DNA of 46,427 nucleotides, from the NCBI RefSeq assembly GCF_001282115.1, contig NZ_LJBR01000136.1, positions 1 through 46,427 on the forward strand, written 5' to 3'. Below the pieces are notes generated by a model. That model saw only the letters and a list, made by a program, of their open reading frames with translations, searched no databases and was not told where the DNA came from. Numbering within the stretch: position 1 is the stretch's first letter; each line of letters begins with the position of its first letter. The translations under genes and the position numbers were made by a program. Below are positions 17,489 through 25,177 of this stretch, in pieces. Source of the stretch: Streptomyces sp. NRRL B-24085 (GTDB lineage: Bacteria; Actinomycetota; Actinomycetes; Streptomycetales; Streptomycetaceae).

Positions 17489-18658
17489 ATGGACACCGAC
17501 CGCACCCTGCGCGTCTTCACCGACTTCTACCGCGAACGCGGCCACCACCTGATCACGGGCAGTACGCTGCTGCCCCCGCCCGGCGACCCGGTGCTGTTCA
17601 CCACCTCCGGCATGCATCCGCTCACCCCGTATCTGGAGGGCCGCCCGCATCCCGGGGGCCGCCGTCTCGTCAATGTGCAGCGCTGTCTGCGGACGACCGA
17701 TCTCGACGAGGTCGGCGACTCCACGCACCTGACGGTGTTCGAGATGCTCGGCTCGTGGTCGCTCGGCGACTACGGCCACCCGCAGAGCCTGCGCTGGGGG
17801 TACGAGCTGCTCCGCGACGGTTTCGGCATCCCCCGCGACCGGCTCCACGCCACGGTGTTCGGCGGTGACGAGCAGGTGGGCCCCGACCTCGGCTCGCTGC
17901 GCACCTGGGAGGAGCTGGAGGTCCCCGTGGAGCTCACCGGGGAGGACAACTGGTGGTCCAACGGCCCGGTCGGCCCGTGCGGACCCGACTCGGAGATCTT
18001 CGTGTGGACCGGCCGCACCCCGCCCCGGGGGACCCCCACCACCGATCCCCGCTGGGTGGAGATCTGGAACCACGTCGGCATGCGCTACCGGCGCCTCCAG
18101 GACGGCTCGCTCCAGCCCCTGGAGCGCCCCGGCATCGACACCGGCATGGGCCTTGAGCGCCTGGTCACCGTCCTCCAGGGCCGGGACTCGGTCTACGAGA
18201 CCGATCTGTTCGAGCCCTGGACACGGCTGCTGCCGTCCCTGTGGCCGCTCGACGTGCCGTCGCTGCGGCTGGTCTGCGACCACCTGCGCTCCGCCGTCGT
18301 CGTGACCGGTGACGGGGTGCGGCCGTCCAACACCGGCCGCGGATACGTCCTGCGCCGCCTGGTGCGCCGGCTGCTCACCACCCTGCGGCGCGACGACCCG
18401 TCCCGCACCCTTGCCGACCTGCCGGTCGAGCTCCTCCAGCACACGCTGGACCACTTCCGCACGGACTCGGGGACGGGGCTGGTGCGGGACGTGCTGCTGG
18501 AGGAGGAACGCCGGTTCGACAGGCTGCTGGAGCGCGGCCGACGGCTGCTGTCCGGGCCGCGGTACCGGGGGCCGCTGAACGAGGAGGACTACGACTACCT
18601 CCACGACACCCACGGACTGCCCCGCGACCTGGTGCTGAGCCTGCGCGGGGAGGGGTGA
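17489..18658 (+). CDS. Alanyl-tRNA synthetase-related protein, catalytic domain only
   Basis: A 389-residue class II synthetase core. AlaRS-type motifs follow in order: VLFTTSGMHPLTPYLEG, RCLRTTDLDEVGDSTHLTVF with EMLGSWSLGDY, GPCGPDSEIF, WVEIWNHVGM, DTGMGLERLVTVLQG and the start of the tRNA-recognition part (VRPSNTGRGYVLRRLVRRLL). The editing domain with its zinc-binding HxxxH and the C-Ala domain are absent; full-length AlaRS is about 890 residues. It is therefore not the housekeeping enzyme. It might activate alanine or another small amino acid for a carrier, a metabolite or a tRNA. ATG at 17489 follows GAAGGA by seven bases. Its stop lies four bases from the end of the converging ABC permease gene. 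Confidence 0.85.
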   Translation: MDTDRTLRVFTDFYRERGHHLITGSTLLPPPGDPVLFTTSGMHPLTPYLEGRPHPGGRRLVNVQRCLRTTDLDEVGDSTHLTVFEMLGSWSLGDYGHPQSLRWGYELLRDGFGIPRDRLHATVFGGDEQVGPDLGSLRTWEELEVPVELTGEDNWWSNGPVGPCGPDSEIFVWTGRTPPRGTPTTDPRWVEIWNHVGMRYRRLQDGSLQPLERPGIDTGMGLERLVTVLQGRDSVYETDLFEPWTRLLPSLWPLDVPSLRLVCDHLRSAVVVTGDGVRPSNTGRGYVLRRLVRRLLTTLRRDDPSRTLADLPVELLQHTLDHFRTDSGTGLVRDVLLEEERRFDRLLERGRRLLSGPRYRGPLNEEDYDYLHDTHGLPRDLVLSLRGEG

Positions 18659-18661
18659 CGG

Positions 18662-21028
18662 CTATTCCGTGCGCAGCGCCGTCGCCGTCCGGGACCCCGC
18701 CGCCCAGACCGCCGGGAGCAGGGCGCCGAGCAGGGCGATGGCGAGTCCGGCCAGGCCCAGCAGGAGCAGTTGCGGGGTGTCGTACACGTCGAGGACGGAC
18801 CTGGGGAGTTCGGTGCCCGCCGCGTGTCCCATCACCGGGAGCACGAGGCCGTGCAGCGCGTAGCCGGCGGGGACCCCGACGAGCCCGCCGAGCACGCCGA
18901 TGCCGGCCACCGAGGCGAGGACGAGGCTCACGGTCTGCCGGGGCGACATGCCGAGCGCCTTGAACACGCCCAGGTCGTGGACGCGCTCGCGGGTGTCCAG
19001 GACGACGGAGTTGAGGACGCCCAGGCCCGCGACACAGACGAGCATCAGGGTCAGCAGGACGGCCATCGTGTTCAGGATGAACACGAAGTTGTCCTGCCGG
19101 GAAGGGGTGTTGGCGCGGGCGTCGGCGCCGAGGGGCTCGACCCGCGCGGCGAGTCCCTCGGCGTACGCGGCCGCGGTGACGCCCGGTTCCACGTCGACGA
19201 GGAACACCTGGGGCTTCGCCGCGGGGAAGTCGGCGTTGTCCACCTGGATCTCCAGGGGGTCGTCGTTGGTGTCGAAGGCCTCCCCGACGATCCTCAGGGC
19301 GGCCGTCTCCTTTCCGACGGTCACGCGCACGGTGTCGCCGATCTCGGTGCCGGTGTTGTCGAGGAACCGGCCGGGCACCACGACCTGGCCGGCGCCGGTG
19401 AGCCAGTGCCCGGAGATCATGGCGTAGCCGCCACGCGTGGAGTCGCCCTGATACAGGCGGGCCCGGACGGTTCCGGACACCCCGGCCACGGTGGCGTCCT
19501 GCTGGCCGAGCCCGTAGTAGGAGGCGGTGCCGGCCTGTGCCCCGATTGCGGCGCTCACCTTCGCCGGGTCGGCCGGCTCGGGCTCCGGGGTGCCGGGCGC
19601 CGGGACGTGCTCGCCGCCCGCGACGCCCGGACCGCCGGTGAACACGGTGACCGCGGAACGGTCCTCGGGGTCCTGCACCGCGCTGACCTCGTTCAGTGAG
19701 GAGGTGAGTCCGACGGCGAAGGTCGCCGCGATCGTGCCGAAGGCCACGGCGAGGAGCATGGCGAGGGCACGGACCGGATGCGCGAAGGGGCCGGCGAGGC
19801 CGTAGGTCACCGCTCGGGGCAGCGGCAGCCGGCCCGCGGCGCGGTACGCCCTCCCCCAGAGCGGGTGCCCCCGGCCGCGGCCGGTGCGCGGGGACCTGCC
19901 GACGGCGATGGCCTCGACCGTGCGCAGCCGCCCGGCCCGCAGCGCGGGGACGAAGGCGGCGAGCCCGACGACCAGGAGCGCCCCGGCGGGGACCACGACG
20001 TCCACCCACCAGGCGACGGACAGGGAGGCGGTGCCGTACGCCTGTTCGGTGTCGTCGAGGAGCGGTACGGCCAGGAGGTTGCCGAGGACGACTCCGAGCG
20101 CGATGCCCACGCTCGCCGGAACGAGCGCCTGGGCCACATAGGCACGGACCACTTCGCGCGGCGTGAAGCCGACGGCCTTGAGGATCCCGATCCTGCGCAG
20201 GCCGGTGCCGACCGCGCCGCTGATGACGCTGCTGACGATGATCACCGACATGACGATGCCGAGCACCCCGAACGCGACGAGGAACGGGATGGTGGGGGCG
20301 GCGCCCTGGTCGGCGGCACGCTTGGTGTCGAGGTAGGACTGGGTGCCGAGGAGCGCTCCGGACGGCACGGCTGCGAGGAGCTTCCTGCGGTCCGCGGCGA
20401 TCTCGTCCTTCGAGCCCGCTGAGTCGAAGCGGTAGAGCATCTGGCTGCTGACCGGACCGTCCTTCGCGGCGAGTGCCCTCACCTGCGCGGGAGTCGCCCA
20501 CACGTCGGCGGTCCTGCTGGCCGACGTGGCGAAGCCGACGACGGTGAGCGTGGTACCGGAGGCGGTCAGGGTGTCGCCCACCTTGAAGGCGGGCCCCTGG
20601 TAGGCGGAGCCGAGGACGACTTCGCCCGCTTTTCTCGCCCACCGGCCGGCTGTGAGGTCGAGGTCGTCCACGGCGGCCCGCGGGCCGGTGCGGCCGACCA
20701 GGGTCATGGCCGGAGGCTGCCGGCCGGCGGAGTCGGTTGCCCGCAGGATCGTGGTGGGGTACGGTCCCGCGCTCGCCGTGACACCGGCCAGCTTCCCGGT
20801 GGCCTCGATCCGCGCGGCGCCGGCCTTGACCGGGTCGAACTCGGCGGTGAGGTGGGCGCCGTTCTGCGCGGCGAAGGCGTGGTCGAAGGGCGCGTTCGAG
20901 ACGACCATGAGGGAACCGGCGACCACGGCCGCCGCCACGGCCATCATCGTGGCGACGGCGACGGCGACGGTCTGCACCCGGCGCCGGGCCACCCCGGCGC
21001 GTACGACGCGGACGAGGGGGCCGGTCAT
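18662..21028 (-). CDS. ABC transporter permease, FtsX/MacB-like, two-repeat type
   Basis: A 788-residue permease with an N-terminal anchor helix (about 20-42), a large extracellular region, three helices, a second extracellular region and three final helices. This is the duplicated FtsX-domain layout of DUF214/MacB-like exporters. They act as mechanotransmitters or exporters of peptides, lipids or antimicrobials with a separate ATPase. The ATG overlaps the stop of the ATPase gene by four bases (ATGA). The substrate is not evident; the divergent two-component genes suggest envelope-stress or drug response. Confidence 0.92.
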   Translation of the reverse strand: MTGPLVRVVRAGVARRRVQTVAVAVATMMAVAAAVVAGSLMVVSNAPFDHAFAAQNGAHLTAEFDPVKAGAARIEATGKLAGVTASAGPYPTTILRATDSAGRQPPAMTLVGRTGPRAAVDDLDLTAGRWARKAGEVVLGSAYQGPAFKVGDTLTASGTTLTVVGFATSASRTADVWATPAQVRALAAKDGPVSSQMLYRFDSAGSKDEIAADRRKLLAAVPSGALLGTQSYLDTKRAADQGAAPTIPFLVAFGVLGIVMSVIIVSSVISGAVGTGLRRIGILKAVGFTPREVVRAYVAQALVPASVGIALGVVLGNLLAVPLLDDTEQAYGTASLSVAWWVDVVVPAGALLVVGLAAFVPALRAGRLRTVEAIAVGRSPRTGRGRGHPLWGRAYRAAGRLPLPRAVTYGLAGPFAHPVRALAMLLAVAFGTIAATFAVGLTSSLNEVSAVQDPEDRSAVTVFTGGPGVAGGEHVPAPGTPEPEPADPAKVSAAIGAQAGTASYYGLGQQDATVAGVSGTVRARLYQGDSTRGGYAMISGHWLTGAGQVVVPGRFLDNTGTEIGDTVRVTVGKETAALRIVGEAFDTNDDPLEIQVDNADFPAAKPQVFLVDVEPGVTAAAYAEGLAARVEPLGADARANTPSRQDNFVFILNTMAVLLTLMLVCVAGLGVLNSVVLDTRERVHDLGVFKALGMSPRQTVSLVLASVAGIGVLGGLVGVPAGYALHGLVLPVMGHAAGTELPRSVLDVYDTPQLLLLGLAGLAIALLGALLPAVWAAGSRTATALRTE

Positions 21029-21717
21029 CGCACGGCCTCCGTACGGGAATCGAGGGCGACATGGCCGTCGACGAGGTGGACGGTGCGGCTCGCGCAGGCC
21101 TCGGCGAGGGTCGGGTCGTGGGTGACGAGCACGATGGTCTGCCCGCCGCGGTGCAGGTCGACGAGGAGCTCCCGGACGTCCTGGCCGGAGGCACTGTCGA
21201 GGGCGCCGGTCGGTTCGTCGGCGAGCAGCAGCGCGGGACGGTTCACCAACGCCCTTGCCACGGCGACGCGTTGGCGTTCGCCGCCGGAGAGTCGGCCGGG
21301 GTGGGCGCGGGCGTGCTTCTCGATGCCCAGGACCGCCATGAGCTCCTGGGCCCGTGCCTCGGTCCTGCGCCGGGAGGTTCCGGTGAGCTGGGCGGGAAGC
21401 CGGATGTTGTCGAGGACGGTGAGGTCGTCCAGGAGGTTGAAGAACTGGAAGACCATGCCGATCCGTTCACGGCGGAACCGGGCCAGGGCGTGCTCGCCGA
21501 GCCGGTCGATCCGCTGTCCGGCGACGGTCACGGTGCCCTCGGTCGGCTTGTCGAGGCCCGCGACGAGGTTCAGCAGCGTGGACTTGCCGCTGCCGGAGGG
21601 GCCGGTCACGGCGAGGGCCTCGCCCTGGGCGACGGAGAGGTCGAGCGGTCCGAGCGCGGGTGCGCCGGCCTGGTCGTAGCGCTTGGCCACGCCCTTCAGT
21701 TCGATCACTGCGGTCAT
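21025..21717 (-). CDS. ABC transporter ATP-binding protein (MacB/LolD type)
   Basis: A 230-residue ATPase with Walker A GPSGSGKST (about 39-47), signature LSGGERQRVAVARALV, Walker B LLLADEPTGALDS and the switch histidine (LVTHDP). The short size and sequence match partners of FtsX-like permeases. I start it at ATG 21717; an upstream in-frame ATG at 21810 would add 31 residues not seen in the family. The ribosome site is weak. It is the first gene of the transporter operon and diverges from the histidine kinase gene. Confidence 0.93.
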   Translation of the reverse strand: MTAVIELKGVAKRYDQAGAPALGPLDLSVAQGEALAVTGPSGSGKSTLLNLVAGLDKPTEGTVTVAGQRIDRLGEHALARFRRERIGMVFQFFNLLDDLTVLDNIRLPAQLTGTSRRRTEARAQELMAVLGIEKHARAHPGRLSGGERQRVAVARALVNRPALLLADEPTGALDSASGQDVRELLVDLHRGGQTIVLVTHDPTLAEACASRTVHLVDGHVALDSRTEAVR

Positions 21718-21935
21718 GGGAGGTGCCCGTCCTGTCGGTCGTCGAGTCGTGTCCTTGCCGGCCTGGTGAAGGTAGGGAAGAACGGGCCCCGGGCGCGTCG
21801 GCCGCGGCACCGAGACGGGCCCCTCCGTGCGGAGGACCGGCAGGCGGGGTCATCCCTGCGAAGTACGCCCGCCGGAGGGGGCGTTGGTCGCGCGGGCGGA
21901 CGCGCCGGGACCCCGGGGACGGCGAGAATGGGCGC

Positions 21936-23234
21936 ATGGAGACGGAGTACCTGCGGGGATGGCGTCGGCAGGTGCGTTTCGCGCTGCGGCCGGAGGCGAG
22001 GGGCGTCGCGCTGTCACGGCGGTCGGTGTGGTTCGACGTGCTGCTGGCCGTGCTGCTGACGGTGGTCGCGCTGGTGGTGGCGTCGCGCTATCCCGGCGAC
22101 GGGCCGGTGCGGATGTCGAGGTTCGAGAACGGCGTGCCGGTGCCGCCCGTGCCTCCCGAGATCCCGGGCGCGCGGATCGAGGAACCGGCCGCCGCACCGC
22201 CCTGGATCCTGGTGGTGCTGTCGGCACTGCCGCTCGCGGCGCGCCGCCGGTTTCCGCTGACCGTGTTCGCGGTGGTGCTCTGCGCGGGGCTGGCCATCGG
22301 TGACGACGCCTCCTGGATCAACGTCCTGACCTGCGTCATCGGCACGTACAGCGCGGTGATGCACAGCCGGCACCGGGTGGGCGCGATGGCCGGGCTCGTC
22401 GTCGCCGCCGTCCTCGCCGGGGTGGCCTTCCGGTCGACGCAGCCGGTGCTGCCGGGCTGGTCGAGTCCCGGGGTGGTGCTGCTGGTGGCGGGAGTGCTGG
22501 CCAGCGTGGTCCGTCTCGGGCGGCGGCGCCTCGCGGCCAGCCGGGACCGGTTCGCGGCGTTGGAACAGGCTCACGAGGAAGCGACCCGCAGGGCCGTGGA
22601 GGAGGAACGGGCCCGGATCGCCGCGGAGTTGCACGACGTCGTGACCCACAATGTGAGCGTGATGGTCATCCAGGCGGGCGCCGCCCGCAAGGTCATGGAC
22701 GTGGCTCCCGAGCAGTCCAAGGAGGCGCTGCTCGCGGTCGAGGCCGGGGGCCGGGCCGCGATGGCCGAACTCCGGCACGTGATGGGCCTGTTGGCCGCAC
22801 CGGACACCGGCCGGGCGGACTCCCCCGCCGACGGCCTCGAACCGCAGCCGGGGCTGGGGCGGTTGGACGCCCTGGTCGACCGGGTGCGGGCCGCCGGGAC
22901 ACCGGTCGGCGTGGCGGTCTCGCTGCCCCCGGAGCCGCTGCCGCCCGGTGTGGACCTCACGGCGTACCGGGTGGTCCAGGAGGCGCTGACCAACACCATC
23001 AAGCACGCGCCCGGCGCCGAGGCCGTCGTCACCGTCGGCTGGTCCGACGACAGGCTGGAGATCGAGGTCGTGGACACCGGCGGAGTCCGCGACGGGGTAC
23101 CGGCGGACGGGAACGGCCGCGGGCTGATCGGCCTGCGCGAGCGTCTCGCGGTCTACGGCGGCGAGCTGACGGCGGGTCCGACCCTGGCCGGCGGTTTCCG
23201 CATCAGAGCGGAGGTGCCGTGGCGAACGGTGTGA
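21936..23234 (+). CDS. Two-component sensor histidine kinase (NarL/DesK type)
   Basis: A 432-residue membrane kinase. An N-terminal membrane region holds about four or five helices interrupted by a proline-rich outside loop (about 52-90). The HisKA_3 box is EEERARIAAELHDVVTHNVS with His233 as phosphorylation site; the ATPase domain follows with N-box QEALTNTIKHAPGA and G-box GRGLIGLRERL. ATG 21936 has no good ribosome site, and GAGAAT six bases earlier could make it leaderless. It overlaps its response regulator by 16 bases and diverges from the ABC transporter that it may control. Confidence 0.93.
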   Translation: METEYLRGWRRQVRFALRPEARGVALSRRSVWFDVLLAVLLTVVALVVASRYPGDGPVRMSRFENGVPVPPVPPEIPGARIEEPAAAPPWILVVLSALPLAARRRFPLTVFAVVLCAGLAIGDDASWINVLTCVIGTYSAVMHSRHRVGAMAGLVVAAVLAGVAFRSTQPVLPGWSSPGVVLLVAGVLASVVRLGRRRLAASRDRFAALEQAHEEATRRAVEEERARIAAELHDVVTHNVSVMVIQAGAARKVMDVAPEQSKEALLAVEAGGRAAMAELRHVMGLLAAPDTGRADSPADGLEPQPGLGRLDALVDRVRAAGTPVGVAVSLPPEPLPPGVDLTAYRVVQEALTNTIKHAPGAEAVVTVGWSDDRLEIEVVDTGGVRDGVPADGNGRGLIGLRERLAVYGGELTAGPTLAGGFRIRAEVPWRTV

Positions 23235-23935
23235 ACGACGTGAGCGGCGACCGGCTGCGGGCCGTCATCGCCGACGACCAGGCCCTCGTACGGACCGGGT
23301 TCGGGATGATCCTGACCGCGGACGGCATCGACGTGACGGCGGAGGCGGCGGACGGGGCGGAGGCGGTCGCCGCGGTCCGGCGGACCCGCCCCGACGTCGT
23401 CCTCATGGACATCCGGATGCCGGGCATGGACGGCATCGAGGCCACCCGGCGCATCCTCGCCGAGGACACCGCGGGCGAGGTCCGCGTGATCATCCTGACC
23501 ACGTACGACCTCGATCACTACGTCTACGCCGCGCTCACCGCCGGGGCCAGCGGTTTCCTCCTCAAGGACGTCACGCCCGAGCACCTGGTGGCCGCCGTAC
23601 GGCTGGTGCGGTCGGGGGACGCCCTGCTGGCGCCCACGATCACCCGGCGGCTGATCGAGCGCTTCGCGCAACGGGAGGAGGCGGCCCCCTCGGCCGGTCT
23701 GCACCGGGACCTGTCCGGGCTGACCCCGCGCGAGCTGGAGGTGCTGCGGCTGCTGGCGACGGGGCTCAGCAACGCCGAGCTCGCGGAGCGGCTGTTCCTC
23801 AGCCCGACGACGGTGAAGACGCACATCGGCCGGATCCTGTCGAAGCTGGACCTGCGCGACCGCGTCCAGGCGGTCGTCCTGGCCTACGAGAGCGGCCTCG
23901 TCACTCCGGGCGGCGCCCCGGAGACCGCCCTCTAG
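23219..23935 (+). CDS. NarL/LuxR-family response regulator
   Basis: A 238-residue regulator. Receiver residues are complete: Asp19-Asp20, phospho-acceptor Asp64 (VVLMDIRMPGMDG), Thr and Lys of the ILTTYD and GFLLKD motifs. The LuxR HTH is at about 170-230 (LTPRELEVLRLLATGLSNAE, then PTTVKTHIGRILSKL). GTG 23219 follows GGAGG and lies inside the end of the kinase gene. The stop overlaps the converging flavodoxin gene by four bases. Confidence 0.94.
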   Translation: MANGVNDVSGDRLRAVIADDQALVRTGFGMILTADGIDVTAEAADGAEAVAAVRRTRPDVVLMDIRMPGMDGIEATRRILAEDTAGEVRVIILTTYDLDHYVYAALTAGASGFLLKDVTPEHLVAAVRLVRSGDALLAPTITRRLIERFAQREEAAPSAGLHRDLSGLTPRELEVLRLLATGLSNAELAERLFLSPTTVKTHIGRILSKLDLRDRVQAVVLAYESGLVTPGGAPETAL

Positions 23936-24384
23936 GACATCAGCCCGGCCGCGACGGTGGCCCCCAGCTCCCAGCACGCCTCGATGTCGGCCTTGCCCGG
24001 CTCGCCGGTGACGGTCACCGGATCGGTCGCACGCCGCCAGCCGAGACCCGTGGTGATCGACTCGATGCCGCGCAGGGCGCCGGTGACGTCGTTGCCGCCG
24101 TGCACGTAGGCGCCGAACGGCCGCCCGCGCGTCTCGTCGAGGCACGGGTAGTAGACCTGGTCGAAGAAGTGCTTGAGGGCGCCGGACATGTAGCCGAGGT
24201 TGGCCGGGGTGCCGAGCAGGTAGCCGTCCGCCTCCAGCACGTCCGAGGCGGTGGCGGACAGGGCCGCTCGGCGCACCACCCGGACGTCCTCGATCTCCGG
24301 TGCCGTGGCGCCGGAGACGACGGCTTCGAACATCGCCTGGCAGTTGGGCGAGGGGGTGTGATGCACGATCAGCAAGGTGGCCAC
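23932..24384 (-). CDS. Flavodoxin-like/NADPH-dependent FMN reductase family protein
   Basis: About 150 residues with a flavodoxin fold: LLIVHHTPSPNCQAMFEAV as the phosphate-binding loop, then DGYLLGTPANLGYMSGALKH and FFDQVYYPCLDETRGRPFGA. These proteins bind FMN and reduce quinones or other small molecules. GTG 24384 is preferred to the upstream TTG at 24420 because AGGG lies eight bases before it and the fold begins at once. It diverges from the methyltransferase gene. Confidence 0.85.
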   Translation of the reverse strand: MATLLIVHHTPSPNCQAMFEAVVSGATAPEIEDVRVVRRAALSATASDVLEADGYLLGTPANLGYMSGALKHFFDQVYYPCLDETRGRPFGAYVHGGNDVTGALRGIESITTGLGWRRATDPVTVTGEPGKADIEACWELGATVAAGLMS

Positions 24385-24483
24385 GGTCGAACCCTGCCCT
24401 GCCCCGGCTTTCGTCCGCAAGCCGTGCCGTGGCCGGGTGCCGCCGGGCTACGATGCCGAAAACCGCGAGGGGGGAGCGAAGTC

Positions 24484-25125
24484 GTGGCCGACGGAGGACA
24501 GCGGGCAGCAGTGGTCTTCGACGCACTGGGCCTGGAGTACGAGAAGGCGTTCGCCCGTTCCGAGGCCCACCTGGAGTCGTTGGAGTGGCTGCTCGGGAGG
24601 CTGGCTCCCGGGAGCCGGGTCCTGGACGTGGGCAGCGGCACCGGCCGGCCCACCGCGTCGACACTGGCCGCGGCGGGCCACGAGGTGCTGGGGGTGGACG
24701 TCTCCCCGGTCATGGTCGAGCTCGCCGCGCGGCAGGTGCCCGAGGCCAGCTTCCGCCAGGCCGACATCCGTGAACTGCCGCTGGAACAGGGTGCGTTCGA
24801 CGCGGTCTGCGTGTACTTCTCGCTGCTCCAGATGACCCGCGCCGAGCAGTCGGAGGTGCTGGGGCGGCTGGCGCGGTCCCTGCGGCCCGGCGGATCCCTG
24901 GTCCTCGCGACCGTGCCGGCCGACGTGGAGGACCTGCCGATCGAGTTCATGGGCCAGCCCGTCCGGGCGACCAGCTTCGCCGCCGAGGACGTGGTGGCCG
25001 TGGTGCGCGGCGCAGGTCTGACGGTGGAGGCGGAGCGGCTCGTGGAGTTCACCCCGGACCACCCCGAGGGCGCCGCCGAACCGCACCTGTTCCTGTACTG
25101 CGCTCTTCCCGGGGGACACGCCTGA
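24484..25125 (+). CDS. Class I SAM-dependent methyltransferase
   Basis: A 213-residue enzyme with a Methyltransf_11/25-like fold. Motif I is VLDVGSGTGRPT, the acidic residue follows in LGVDVSP, then ADIRELPLEQGAFDAV and LRPGGSLVLATV. GTG 24484 is preceded by GGGGGGAG. The substrate cannot be inferred. The stop codon forms part of the terminator stem. Confidence 0.88.
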   Translation: MADGGQRAAVVFDALGLEYEKAFARSEAHLESLEWLLGRLAPGSRVLDVGSGTGRPTASTLAAAGHEVLGVDVSPVMVELAARQVPEASFRQADIRELPLEQGAFDAVCVYFSLLQMTRAEQSEVLGRLARSLRPGGSLVLATVPADVEDLPIEFMGQPVRATSFAAEDVVAVVRGAGLTVEAERLVEFTPDHPEGAAEPHLFLYCALPGGHA

Positions 25126-25152
25126 CTCGTCCCGGCCGGCACGGGACGAGTC
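25124..25152. terminator. Bidirectional terminator, 11-bp stem
   Basis: GACTCGTCCCG at 25124-25134 pairs with CGGGACGAGTC at 25142-25152 around seven bases, between the converging methyltransferase and glycosidase genes. Confidence 0.85.
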
Positions 25153-25177
25153 GACGCCGGTGTCCTCCGCGGGCCGG

